A stretch of 64,000 bases of DNA, from positions 248,001 through 312,000 of the forward strand of contig OY751486.1 in the NCBI GenBank assembly GCA_963565915.1, read 5' to 3'. The DNA comes from Entoloma clypeatum (Eukaryota; Basidiomycota; Agaricomycetes; Agaricales; Entolomataceae). Below the pieces are notes generated by a model. That model searched no databases. It saw only the letters and a list, made by a program, of their open reading frames with translations, and was not told where the DNA came from. This document shows positions 10,880 to 22,309 of this stretch, in pieces. Position 1 is the stretch's first letter. Each line of letters starts with the position of its first letter. A program made the position numbers and the translations under genes.

Positions 10880-12650
10880 CGACCTAATTGCTTAAGGCCT
10901 CGAACAACCAGCCAGGGCTCGGAAGGGATTCCTGGTCTGCCTTTTTATATATATAAAAAAGGGTCATCTCGCTCAGCTGGTGTCGGTTCGAACAATCAAC
11001 ATGTCTAGCGATGAGATGGCTTGCTTGTTTGCCCTTGCTTACTCCTACTCTGATGTCAACCCATTGTGTCTGGCATTTTTCGTACATTTCATAAATAGTG
11101 GACTTAGGTGGTTTCCCGTAACTGTTCTTACATGTTACTGGGTATTGGTTAGTTTATTCATTGTATATCCTTTGGAATAACGGTCTTCGCTGATAAGGCC
11201 GCGATGCATCTAGGCCTAAAATCTGCGCATTTTGCACCCTTTCACACTATCTCTAAGGGATATAGAGAGTCCTAGATAAGCTCCGATTCTGAGGACTTAG
11301 TGACGATGTTAGAGAGAAACCAGCAACCCTGGCAATGTAGGACATAGCGCTCGTCACCACTATGGGCTTAGCTATGATACTCGAGAGTTATGGGATTGTC
11401 TTGCGAGATAGAAAAGACTATCGAGTGCCTCTCGCGACGAAGCATGAAACAAGGAGATGGGTTATATTGGAGTTATCAATGACACTAGCACTGTCTACCA
11501 TATGTCGGGGCTTGACCGGAGACATTCTTGCAAGAGGTTTGGTCAACGTGCGCCACGCTTCACATCCAAATCATCCATATTGGGAATATCGAAATGACAT
11601 CAGATGATACAGATCAAGATCGGGTTTGATATGTCGCAATCAACGTGACCTTATAGCGAACATTGATAGAGATCGAATCTGATGGGTGGCTTACCGAGGT
11701 GACCCTTAATTGATGCAGCTGATACCTCATGGTAACTAGTCGGCATCGTCCCGGGTACATCGCAAAACCAAGATATTGAAATAGTGGCCTCTCCAGTGCG
11801 GCAGAGGTTCAGATATGGAAAAGGGGCATACCTGTGGCGTTGTCTACCACATGGGTGCATTGAAACGACTTTAGCGAAGGTCACTTGACTGGATATCATT
11901 TATCGATACCACATGCAACCTTTTTCTATATTTATTGCTGCTCATGTATAAAATCTTGTAGTTTCATGATAGGTAGGTTAGGTTAGATTGTGCCCCAGAA
12001 TTGATAGCATGTGTCTTGTGCATCTGTCATTGTTCACGAGTATCATTGAAGCCTCGAGATTGTTTGGTTTGCATTGGAAGTCAGTCATAATTGTGTTTTG
12101 TGTGTTCGAGAACTTGTCAATCATCAAATTGTGTTATCTATCGGTCGTATTGGTCATTGTCGTGTTCGTATTCGGTCGAGATCGTGTTCGCAAAGTCTTG
12201 TTGGTTCGGAAATCACAAACCTCAGTTCATTGTCTATTGAGAACTATCTCTAAGTCTTGTTTGAGACTTATTGAGCCATCGCTAAACAAGTTATTCAATT
12301 GTTGTTTGGAAGAGTCGCATCCTGAGTGATCCCACTCATCACCCCGAACTATATCAATTGAGAAGTACGCATTGCGAGACTTGTTTGGTCTTTGTTGTTG
12401 TGTTTGGTGTTTGTGTGTGTGATAGAGATATCGCTCGCGCTCATCCCCAGACTCACTTCCTTCGTTTCATCGCCTTCAAAGATCTTCAGACTTTGATGTG
12501 GGAGCGATCTGTTATCTTGGTTCACTCGGATCTCACCCGGACCGCTGGTCCATGATGGGGATTCCCCATAGCCTTACCTTTACAGGGTCCTACTCAGGTC
12601 CTGTCTTGGTGAGCGCTATTGTGGTGTTTTCCTCTCATGACCTGTCAGGC
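10880..12650. other. No gene recognised; one tRNA-like box pair
   Basis: Open frames are short and lack protein-like composition. At 10964-10994 a CTCGCTCAGCTGG box and a GGTTCGAAC box, resembling Pol III A and B boxes, stand too close together for a tRNA and may be a tRNA-derived remnant. The 11988-12550 stretch is rich in GTCGTG-like low-complexity sequence. Confidence 0.5.
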
Positions 12651-12658
12651 ATGTGACT

Positions 12659-12806
12659 AAGTGGACAATAGGCGGAGTCAGCTGCCCAGAGAACAATGGT
12701 TCTATTGTTCTCTGAATGACTCAACCAATTGCCGTATTCAGACCTGATGAGGCCTATAAAGACCAAAATAGGATCCTGGACTTATCCCAAGTCCTATTGT
12801 CCACTT
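12659..12806. repeat. Nested inverted repeats around a TATA-like box
   Basis: AAGTGGACAATAGG (12659-12672) is the exact complement of 12793-12806. Inside it, CAGAGAACAAT (12687-12697) pairs exactly with 12704-12714 across a 6-nt loop. CCTATAAAG sits at about 12750. This could be part of an LTR or of a transcript leader. No terminal repeats or target duplication were found to decide. Confidence 0.6.
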
Positions 12807-12819
12807 GGCACACACAGGC

Positions 12820-13370
12820 CCTCAGTCGCACTCCTCCTCGCTGCGCTCGTCGTAGTGCTCCACCCCTAACCCTTAACCCCCTAACCCACTGCTGCGAAGA
12901 ACCTCGAGGACTTGACGTTCCTCAATGGCTCTGGTCTCTTCACGATCCCTAACACCCATTCACCGTCGCCACCACTGACACAGCCTCTGGTTAATCCACA
13001 CGTACCGGCCTATACCGAACCACCAACCTTCACCCCTACCTTTTTTGCACCAGGAGGATCTCAAGGCTCCCATCCACCCCCACATGGGTCGTCGTTGTGG
13101 ACGAATTTTCTCTCTCCTAAAGACAGGGTGGATTTTATGCAGGATCCATTCTTGATTTTCCCGACACACACGACCCCTCAGATCACATGGCCTGGGTTAT
13201 CGCAGCGACTCCAGCTCCAACCACCTCGGACTTCTTCTCCCCGACCCTACCTCCTCTTCCCAGGCAGAATACCTCATCAGGCCACTTGTCCCCAACCCCA
13301 ACTTCCCTCCCTGGTCAGAATAGCAACTTGCCATGTCTCGAAAACGCTCCACCAAGAAAGAAAAAAAACA
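12820..13370. other. Proline/serine-rich open frame and short telomere-like motif; no gene supported
   Basis: CCCTAACCCTTAACCCCCTAACCC-like sequence at about 12864-12887 resembles a few degenerate TTAGGG units. The plus-strand open frame 12912-13493 has low-complexity Pro, Ser and Thr composition and runs antisense into the CRN gene. I do not support it as a gene, although a gag-like fragment is possible. Confidence 0.3.
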
Positions 13371-13378
13371 TCAATCTT

Positions 13379-15817
13379 TTATATCAATTTGCTCAACATA
13401 TCTAAGTCATGCTTGCTTCTCATCACAGCCAACGCTTTAACACCCTCTGGCCAAGCAATTACCGGGGATATTAGTGCAGGATACGTGGCCTGACCTTCGT
13501 TTCCAGACCAGTTAAAATCAATTAGCTTGACTTTGCCATCTTTTGTAATCATCACATTCATGGGACGGAGATCACCAAACACCAATCCATGACTGTGCAA
13601 CAGATCGAGGGCACGCCGAACAGTCGATCGTACTGTTTTTACCAATTCTTCAGACATTTTTCGCTTCGCCACAGCAAATGTGTCGCCATCGACGTATTCC
13701 ATGACAACCATGGAGATAGACTGATAGGACGGTTCGTCGTCATCGAAGCGTGGTGATCCGCAATACAGGAGTTTCGGTGCTAAACCCTCATCCGCAAGTA
13801 TTTGGTGCGCCCTTTGCCCATAGCGGTCGACAAATTTGACAACGATATCCTGAGCCGGCACCGTCTCAGTCCGCGCGCGAAGAGTGATGCAGTCGGGGGT
13901 GTTTTCCAAGAAGCCGACATATTTGAACTTGACGTGGCCACCGCCGTGAGGACGGTAAGCAGTGATTGAAGGGAAGTAGCGCGAATCAGCGGGAAGACCG
14001 CCCGTCGGGTGCAAACCCTCATAATATGAGTCCAGTTTCTTCAAACTCGCCTTTAGAGCAGAAAAGGCTCGTGCGACGTGGGTGATGTGCGATTCATTTA
14101 GAACGGAGTCTAATCCAACCCAGATGTAGTCGGTGAGTCGTTGGACAATGACGCCGTCGGTGATGACAGCACCGAGGATCGCGAACCACGGACCCGCGGT
14201 GGCTACGAGAAATGTGGGACAGACGGTAGCGTTTCGAAGCGTTTCATACTAAGAAATAAAATAATGAGCAGGCAGAACACAATACAATGGATTTGGCGTA
14301 CCCTGGACTGGGCCCAACAACGGCCTGCAGACAAGCCAGCTTGGGTCGATGGGTCCGAACCACCGTCTCCGAATTCATTTTTATCTTCCTGAAGAAAAGT
14401 TAGGAAGAGTAGCATATTTTTCACCAGTTCCACGATGCCGTCCGGATTCGTTTTGTCCTCGTTCAGAATCCGTTGTATGTTGACGTCAAGGATAGCGCAA
14501 AGAAGCGGGGTCAACACTTTTCGGCGTTCCTCTTCAGATTGATAGATCGCCGATGCGGCTTTCATGTATTCTGCAGTTTGACGAATGATGTCATTTGGAA
14601 GTGCGTCATTGCTCTTCATACCATCCAAAAAATGTCCAAAGGCAGGATGAAACAATTGAACCGGAGGGGCGACGCTCGTCCTGGGGCTGTTTGCCTTGTA
14701 GCGGCCGTCATAGATGGAGTAAGCGATCTGGGATTTTGTGTAATTTGATGACTTTGCTGAATCGGCGGGAGCCACCGCTTTCAGGATGCGCGAGATGACG
14801 TTTTGAAACCCTGTTAAATGTTGTTCATCAAGTATGGCAAGAGAAGGAAGAAAAGGCGCACTTTTATGCAAGTCAGGTATCCGATCTCTCCTCTCCTCTT
14901 CTCCTGCGTCCTTGGCAACCAGGCCCTCTGAACAACATCGGTGAGATCGTCTGTGACGTGGAGAAATAGGCTCACCGTTAGTTGGTGCTTGAACGATGAT
15001 GTGTAGGCGATTCTCTTCGACACGAGGGAACACTTGCGAGAGTGTCAGGAGGGGCTTCAGCGGAGCAAGATCGATGTTTTTGAGACATTCTTCAAGGTCA
15101 TCGTCCACGGATACGGAGACCTGGCTGAGGATGAGCTCCGAGGCAACGAGATGATTGAGGCTGGGGGATTGTTCCTCCTTGATGAGGCGTTTGAGGATGC
15201 TGACGTTTTCGGTCTTCAGAATCTTGACCGTGAAGATCTGATTCGGGTTCTCATCGACTCGGCGAACGAAACAGTTGAGCGAAAGAAGTTGTGTAGCATC
15301 GGGAGCTGCGACAGGCTGATTCACTTTTGAAGGAGTTGAGGTGGTAATTAGGATGCAAGGATCGGCAGAGTTTGAGAAAGAGAATGGAGACCACCCCATT
15401 CGCAGATGAAGGAGAGATAGTCGAATGTGGATGACGAAAGGATGATGGAGACCAAAGAAAATGTCAGCTTAAATCAGGTAAGTGTTTATGAAGGGTACCA
15501 GTGGGCGCTTCTACCACAATGTGCACATGTTCATCCACCAGGGCTTCAAAGAAAAGCGATGAGATCTTCTTCACAGCGTGCAATTTTTGGCATGTTTCAA
15601 TATCATTGACTGTGAGTTCTGGCGTAATAGTGTCCACGGGTAGGGAGACCTTCCAGAGAACAAGGGTGTCGGCGGGAATATGATCGAACGCCGGCCTCTT
15701 CTTCTCCTTTATCGCATCCTTGAGAGCCCCAACAGTTTCCGTCGCAGATATTTTAACCGGAAAGATATGACTGGAGTCTTCACCTAGAATCCAACAGTTG
15801 AGGGCGATTGTGGACAT
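13379..15817 (-). CDS. CRN-type protein, two header domains plus kinase-like domain (gene A)
   Basis: Proposed exons: 15817-15499, 15323-14976, 14927-14302, 14248-13379 (about 720 aa), every junction in frame. The N-terminus (MSTIALNCWILGEDSS) is a ubiquitin-like CRN header with LWKVSLP. A second header (LLSLNCFVRR) follows. Each header exon ends in phase 1 after an AP-containing tail. A middle domain has PPVQLFHPAFGHFLDG. The C-terminus is kinase-like, with MVVMEYVDGDTF as hinge, HGLVFGDLRPMNVM as catalytic loop and LIDFNWSG as metal loop. CRN proteins are known as nuclear effectors or conserved proteins of unclear role in fungi. ATG 15817 was chosen for its GCCACC context. The 175-nt first intron is the weakest junction; without it a header-only gene would precede a separate gene. 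Neighbour: paralogue B upstream. Confidence 0.65.
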
Positions 15818-15863
15818 GGTGGCCAACAAAACCCATGATCGCGATGGACCTCAACAAAGGTGC

Positions 15864-15880
15864 CACGTGTGGATCACGTG
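15864..15880 (-). promoter_or_regulatory. Paired CACGTG boxes upstream of CRN gene A
   Basis: Two CACGTG palindromes (15864-15869 and 15875-15880) separated by 5 bp, 47 bp before the chosen ATG. The same arrangement at the same distance precedes gene B. CACGTG is the usual site of bHLH factors; which factor binds here is unknown. Confidence 0.5.
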
Positions 15881-15889
15881 CCGACTTTC

Positions 15890-16690
15890 GTCAGAAAATG
15901 CGAGAACACAGCTGGCAGGGGACATGGCGCGGCAGTCTCCCAGCCGTCTCGCACAAATAGTCGCAAATTGACTGGGAGTCAACCTGGGTGTGCGTCTGAC
16001 AAGAATACTCACACCGGCAAGTTGGACTGTTAAATGTCACCTAAAGTATAATTTAAATAAAAAAATTTTAATCCAAAATTAAGATCACGTCAAAATGAGA
16101 TGCTAGGTATAAAATTTAGGTCAGACTTAATGAGGAGCCAAAAACTGATTTTTAAATGGACCTTTGAACTTTCTTTTTGGGAAGACATAAAATTATGATT
16201 TCAGAGTGGCGAAAATATGGGCCCAAAGTTGATGAATAGACTTAGATTCTGTTTTAGATTAATTCCAAAGTACAGTTTATAACATGTATTTAGACAGAAA
16301 TTTTAGAATCACTTAAAGTTGAACTTTTAATACAGTCAAAAGGGAGTGTGCGCTGATCGTCGGCCGAGCATCAAAGGAGCGGACGCCAAGCGCATGAATA
16401 ATTATGCCTAAAAATGATGAGGTGATATCAAGATAAATTTGATTGATAGACTTATTTGTGAGAGGGTCAGCATTACAACACGGTCAGGTGCAACTTCAAA
16501 ACGCGCAACATGAGATAGAACAGAGCCTATCAGTAGGCCAGGAAACGGCAGTAGCCCTATATGCAACTTCCCCGGAATAACATTAGGTCAAAGTTTGCAT
16601 TTTGTCTTGTGTGATATATAAATGCTACATCTAGGGGCTCACCATTGTTGGAGATCTGAATCAGCAACACCTCGTGAAAAGAGTCAACTC
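15890..16690. other. AT-rich spacer between CRN genes A and B
   Basis: No ORF with protein-like composition, no repeat of the mobile families in this window, and no RNA gene was seen. It holds the 3' flank of gene B and the distal upstream region of gene A. Confidence 0.5.
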
Positions 16691-16696
16691 TACTAA

Positions 16697-18968
16697 TCAT
16701 TGGTCGGTTGGCAGCAATCGCTCCAACATATCATCGTCATGCCCAGTCTCCATAACAGATAACGCCTCTACGCCAGCGGGCCACATCAGGTTGGTCGATA
16801 TCAGAAGTGGATATTGGGACTTCATATGGAAGCCAGCCCAGTCGAAATCGATAAGTCTGACTTCTTCATTCTTCGTAATCATGACATTTGGTGCCCGAAG
16901 GTCTCCAAAGACGTGGCCCTGACCATGCAAAACATCCAGAGCACGTCGAATTTGATCCCTCGTCGTCCGCGGAATCCGCTCCACTTGATCCAATGTCTTG
17001 CCATCGATGTACTCCATTACGACCATCCGAAGATGCCCATAAGAAGGGTCTCCGTCCAGAACACCAACCTTCCCATAATAAAAGAGCTGCGGCGCCAGGT
17101 TTTCTTTGGCGAGCAAGCGGTGCGACTCTTCCCCATAACGTTGGACAAATTTGACCACCACCAGCTTCGGGGTATTCGTAGTCGTTCTCGCGAGGAAGGT
17201 GACGCAGGTTGGATCGAGCTCGAGAGGCTGAACGTACTCGAACTCGATGACTTTGTCATTCTCATCACGGTATGCGCAAACGGAGGGAAAGTAGCGAGGA
17301 GGGAGGTTATTGGGGCGAGTAGGGTTAACTTTCAATCCAAGGTAATATTCACGAAGTTTCTCGATATTCCTTCTCAGCGAGTGCATGATACGCGCGACCC
17401 GAGTATAATGCGGTTCATTTAAGGTAGCATCTAGTCCGGCCCAGACGAAATCGGTAAGGCGCTGGACAATCCATTTGTCGGTAAAAACGGCGCCGAGGAT
17501 AGTGAACCAAGGGCCTGCAGTGGCCAGCAGGAAGGTTGGGCAGGAGGAGTTGTTGCGCACTATATCGTGCTGATAGAGAAGGAAGGTATCAAGCGGACGA
17601 AGGTAAAATGGGAATGGCATCTACCTCACGCTGAACCCAAAACCGAAGCCCTGACAAGCCAGCTTGCGTTGAGGGGTCGCACCCTCCGTCCCCAATTTCT
17701 TTTTTATCCTCGTTAAGCAGCGTCGCGGCCGCTTCGCAAATTTCTCCAATCAAGGTTATCAAGACCATGCCGTCAGAACGTGATTTATCAGCGTTCACCA
17801 CTGTGCTTAACGCAGTACCGAGGAGGCGGCAAAGGTGCGGGTCAAGGGCGCGCTTACGAATGTCTTCGGTCTCGTAAATTGCTGACGCGGCCAGCATATA
17901 GGCCATGGTTGCCTTGGCGATTTCGGGAGGCACGGGCGAATCGCTGGATAGATCATCGAGGAAGTGGCCAAAGGCTGGGTGGAACAATTGGACCGGCGGA
18001 GCTATTGTCTCCACCGGGTTTTTCGCATCATAACGGCCATCGTGGATAGGCGAATCACGTTGATAGGCCCTGTATTCTTTGGATTTGGCTGACTCCGAGG
18101 GAGGCTTCGCATTTCGGGCTTTCTTGACAACGTCCTCACGCCCTGCGCGAACATCAGGTAACGCAAACTGAGATGCGAGGAGATACGCACTGGTCTTCAG
18201 AGCAGTGATGATGTCGCCCTCCTCCGGATCGGCTTCTTGAAAAGTCGATGGAAATGGTGAACCCTTGACTATGACGTGTATGTGTTCTTTCAGGGGGACA
18301 TCCGAGAATACTTCTGAGAGCTCCTTCGTAGGCGGCAACGACCTTCCATCAACGAAATCGACTTTGAGCTTGTTGAGGTTTTCCAGTAGACTTTCGTCGA
18401 CCGGAATGGAGACCTTCCAGAGCGCGAGGGTGTCGGCGGGAATATGATCGAACGCGGGCTTCTTCTTCTCCTTTATCGCATCCTTGAGAGCCCCAACAGT
18501 TTCCGTAGGCGAGATTTTGACCGGAAAGATGTGACTGTCGTCATCGCCGAGCACTAAACAGTTAAGTTGCAGGAGTTGATGCATATGGGGATCCAGGCGT
18601 TTCTGGGTGGCTGCTGAAGTCAGGAAGCTTCACGAATGCAAAAAAAAAGATCGCTGACCAGGAGCCTGTACGACGATGTGGAGGTGCTCCTCCGCCAGTT
18701 GGTCCGAAAACAGTGACATCAATCTCTTGACAGACAACAACGATGGTTTATCGAGCTTGTCGAGGTTCTCCTGGAGGCATTCGTCGACCGGGATGGAGAC
18801 CTTCCAGAGCGCGAGGTTGTCTGCGTCGACATGCTGGAACGCGACATTCTTTTCTGCTTTAATGGCTTTCTTCAATGCCCCGACGGTTTTCGTTGCCGAA
18901 ATCTCCACCGGAAAGATACGACTGGAGTCTTCACCGAGCACTAAACAGTTGAGGGCGATGGTGGACAT
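16697..18968 (-). CDS. CRN-type protein, two header domains plus kinase-like domain (gene B)
   Basis: Proposed exons: 18968-18659, 18613-17625, 17569-16697 (about 723 aa). Intron 18658-18614 has a T-tract, a CTGAC branch-like site and a TTCAG acceptor, and joins header 1 (ALNCLVLGEDSS) in frame to header 2 (LLQLNCLVLGDDDSH). Without it, header 1 stops 46 bp before ATG 18584. The middle domain repeats PPVQLFHPAFGHFLDD. Intron 17624-17570 sits at the same place and phase as in gene A. The kinase-like part has MVVMEYIDGKTL, GHVFGDLRAPNVM and LIDFDWAG. The usual HRD is replaced by FGD in both paralogues, so activity is open. The two genes are a tandem duplication that includes the promoter. Confidence 0.7.
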
Positions 18969-19002
18969 CGTAGCTAACAAAACCCACCATCGCGATGAGC
19001 CT

Positions 19003-19440
19003 CAACAAAGCTGCCACGTGTGGACCACGTGCCGTCTTTCGTTGTTTGCTTTCTTGATAAGTTCCGTGTATTGCTGGGTCGTCGCGAGAGGAACGAGACT
19101 TGGAGTTGCGAGGTGGCCAGCCTCCAGTGTGCCAAGGATCTCGAGATGGTCGTCCAGCATCAGGGTATAGCCTTTGTTGATTGTGGCTGTGCCATTATTC
19201 GATGATGCACAAGGCCCTCCTCATCCGTCTACCACCATACAGTTCCGGTCCCGCAGCACGTCAAGCCCGCCGTTCCCGCTCCAGTTCCCGCCTCTGCTGC
19301 TCGTCTTCGACCCGTTTCTGGAGCGCGTCAGCTCCTACCTCTTCGATGTTGGTGCTTCTGGTTTGAGAGTGACGAGCAGTTCAGGCGCGCCCCCTCTTGC
19401 CCGCAGGTTCACGTTCGCAGCGTTTACGTCAGCAACTCTC
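19003..19440 (-). pseudogene. Degenerate coding fragment, unknown product
   Basis: Read leftwards, LRVADVNAANVNLRARGG leads to a charged coiled-coil-like piece in an alternative frame (QKRVEDEQQRRELERERRA). Further on, LMLDDHLEILGTLEAGHLA ends near 19003. A TAG and a TGA interrupt the frame. The product is not recognised. It overlaps the upstream region of CRN gene B, so duplication of the CRN unit may have cut into it. Confidence 0.3.
19015..19031 (-). promoter_or_regulatory. Paired CACGTG boxes upstream of CRN gene B
   Basis: CACGTG at 19015-19020 and 19026-19031, again 5 bp apart and 47 bp before the ATG, inside a longer block conserved with 15825-15890. The conservation in a decaying neighbourhood supports a regulatory role. 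Confidence 0.5.
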
Positions 19441-19590
19441 AGGCGCATGCGAGTCTGATCAGAGAAGCCCACGTACCGACAAATAGGACTGAACCCAGTA
19501 TCATTCTCTGACTACCAAGAGGATCGGCGGCGGATATCAACCTCGTGGACGACCAGACCGGGAACTGGAAGTGAGGGATGAGGGAAGAAT

Positions 19591-19755
19591 ATGTCGAAGA
19601 GCGTCGCGCAGGTGAAGCCGAAGGTGCTCGTGCTGCAGGAGCGGATAGGACTGCAGGATGCTGATGCGAAGCTCGAGGTGCTGGAATCGGTGAAGGAGTG
19701 GGCAAAGGCTCAGGCTGAGGATGCGGGAGGGAACGGCAAAGGCATTGGTGAATGA
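19591..19755 (+). CDS. Small ORF, 54 aa, unknown
   Basis: ATG 19591 opens MSKSVAQVKPKVLVLQERIG and closes at TGA 19753-19755. Third positions are G/C-rich and the charge pattern would allow a helix. No homologue is recognised. It may be a last exon or a chance frame. The stretch 19445-19590 holds nothing else I can support. Confidence 0.22.
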   Translation: MSKSVAQVKPKVLVLQERIGLQDADAKLEVLESVKEWAKAQAEDAGGNGKGIGE

Positions 19756-19759
19756 GCAT

Positions 19760-20720
19760 GGGAATGGAAATGCGGAGGCGACATCATTTCGCCATCCTCA
19801 GCACCGACAACCCAATCGACTCGTGCGCAACAACAGCCCACCAACCAGCACCTATACGACGTGACGAACGCGGCTGATTCAGGCTGGATCCTCTCACCAC
19901 CGGCAATGCCAGGTCACCAATATTAAAACAGGCGTATGCATTCGAGTGCTGCGAGGTACGCTCTTGGCAGCACCACGGAAACGGCGGCTTTTTGATGCAA
20001 ACCAGCCACAGCAAACAGCCAATGCCGACCTCCCGCAGCGCGTATGGAGGCGGCGGAGGATCTTTGTTGCTTTCTTTTGTCAATACTGACTCTCCTAACC
20101 CCAGAAACTCGAACTCTATCATCAACATCGGGTCGTCTTGTTTGCCAGCGGAAATGTGAGGTGGCGAGTTTGTGATCTCACAAGTCTTTCAAAGGTAAGT
20201 GTCGTCTTCTCCTTTCCCTTTCTCTTTTCCCCTTGTCGTCTTATTCCTCGTCTGCTCGACGCCACCAACCATCCCGATATAAGCGGGATTGGACTCAGAT
20301 GATCCACGCACACATCCCTCCCTCTACCAACATCGCCCTCTCGTTCTATACATTGTCCTTCATCTTTCTCACCACTCCCACGCGTCGCATCGCGCTTCTT
20401 TGTCTTTCCAATAGTTTTTCTTTACTGCGTTTTGGCTCGGCATCCGAGTTCAGCATCCGCCCCGTCTTCTGTTTCTGCCATTTTGACTTGGTACATTACT
20501 GAGTGCTGACGCTAAACGTTAAAAGGGAGGATCCTAGAATTGTCGTTCTTTTTAAAGGCCTCCTGTGGGCGATGGGGTTTGGATAGAGGGCAGCGCCATC
20601 GGCATCATCTCTGCTAGTGACGGAAGCTGTGCGTCCCCCATCACCATTTGTTGTCCTCCTCATGTACTCAACCTATGTAACCCGTAGACTACGCCCCTGC
20701 GCTACCCCTCGCAAACTCAC
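19760..20720. other. No gene recognised
   Basis: Pyrimidine-rich stretches and a good donor-like GTAAGT at about 20192 are present, but no exon with protein-like composition could be followed on either strand. Confidence 0.4.
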
Positions 20721-20728
20721 CATCACCA

Positions 20729-21075
20729 TTGACAACCGCTCCAAAGGACACCCAAGCCGACTTTTGCATGGGCTTCATCCAGCCCGCCGACAACATCCAG
20801 CCCGACCCCACTGGCAGTTCCAATACCGGTGACATCATCCCCGGCATCCCCTCTCTCCGCAATGTCTACACCCTCATGACTTGTGCAATCCCAAACATGG
20901 ACGGCACCTTCCCAAAATTATCCAAAATCAACACTACCGGATCATGGGGCTGACGGACCCGACCCAAGCCTTGGAGGACTTCAAGCGCGTGATGGAGCTG
21001 ATGGGGGAAGTGGACGAAATGGACGAGGGAAAGGGACGACTGTACCAGGAGACCCACCACACCGCCCTTCCACGA
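20729..21075 (+). pseudogene. Unknown gene fragment with frameshift
   Basis: The frame beginning MTTAPKDTQADFCMGFIQPA runs to about 20940. A +1 change then leads into MGLTDPTQALEDFKRVMELM and an acidic tail. Both halves look protein-like, and neither is recognised. A canonical intron that would join them was not found. Confidence 0.3.
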
Positions 21076-21459
21076 CGAAATGCCGGGTCTCCCTGGACGA
21101 CGATGTATGCCATGTGCAGCAGGCCTCCCCCCTCTCCTCCCTTGGTGCCCCTGGCACGCCGTCACCCACTCCTTCACTTCCCCGCGTCGGATGCCCCAAG
21201 ACACCGGCAGTTCGCCGCCGATGAACCGCACATCTCGCTCCTCTTGTCTCCGGGCGAGGACTGTCTCCCGGGGAGTAGTCTCTGGGACTTCGTCTGTTGT
21301 TTTGCCGGGAGTCGGACCCACGCTTACCCGGCTTTCTAGTGGTATGGATATCCTTTGTGACGACGATCAGAGAACGGTAAGCAAAAACCAGTCCTTTGAA
21401 CGACACGCCTACCGTGCCCGTCGCAATTGGCAACCACTGAACGCTCTGGTCCTCAAGAG

Positions 21460-22060
21460 ACTTCGTCGACGATACACTCACCCATGCACGACGAGACCCA
21501 CCACTAAGGCAAGACCCACCGCCTCACCTCGTCGACAAAGAGACGAGCGGGTGACTATGAGTCCCCCGAGACCACCTAGTCGACGAGGAGATGAGATGGC
21601 TGCATGACGAGACCTACCACTGCAGAAGTGAGGGGATGGTTGCACGACGAGAGCCAGCACCTCACCTCGTCGACGAAGGGACGACATGGCTGGACCCACC
21701 ACCCCCTCCACCTCGTCGACTGAGACTTAGACCCCACCTCACGTCGTCGATGAAGACATGAGACGGTTGCGCCATGGGATCCCGCATCTTCCCCTCGTCG
21801 TCGACGAAGAACCGAGACGGCTACACGGAACCCATCACCCCACCAACCCACCTCAGCTCTCGTCGACGAAGAGACAATGCGCCACGGACCCACCATTCCA
21901 CCTCGACACCGAGGAGACGAGGCGGCTGCGCCCTGATACCGCCACCTCGTCAAGGCTACATGTGACGATGCAACACGGCTGCACCAGCTACACCACCACG
22001 CTCACTGGGGTCGAGACGGCATTGTTGTCGACGACACCAGGACGAGACGGCTGACACCAT
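21460..22060. repeat. Degenerate minisatellite with TCGTCGACGA core
   Basis: About ten units of roughly 50-60 bp repeat CCTCGTCGACGAAG and GACGAGACGGCTGC-like blocks. TCGTCGACGA is its own reverse complement, so each unit carries a small palindrome. The open frames here follow from the repeat. Confidence 0.6.
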
Positions 22061-22309
22061 CCCACCACCTAGCCTTCCCACATACCCAGCCTAATCAGGC
22101 TGGTGCCACGCGCGATGTGCCTTAGCTTGATTAGGCTCGATTCTATCAAAACCCCAACACCAGCAATAGCGCCGTCGTGAAACAAGCCATGACTTCAAGG
22201 GAGAAGGTATTTCGGAAGGCCAGCACCTCCCAGGGTTCCATCACTGCCATCAACAGCGATCAAAGTCATGATCCCCCCTCGGCAATAGCCGAATCTCGTT
22301 CCTCACACC

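Noticed and set aside
12912..13493. Plus-strand ORF of 193 aa
   Set aside because: Low-complexity Pro/Ser composition and antisense overlap with the CRN gene A 3' end; no homologous feature recognised.
15034..15330. Plus-strand ORFs across the CRN genes
   Set aside because: They are shadows of the minus-strand CRN exons, whose domain content and splice sites are consistent.
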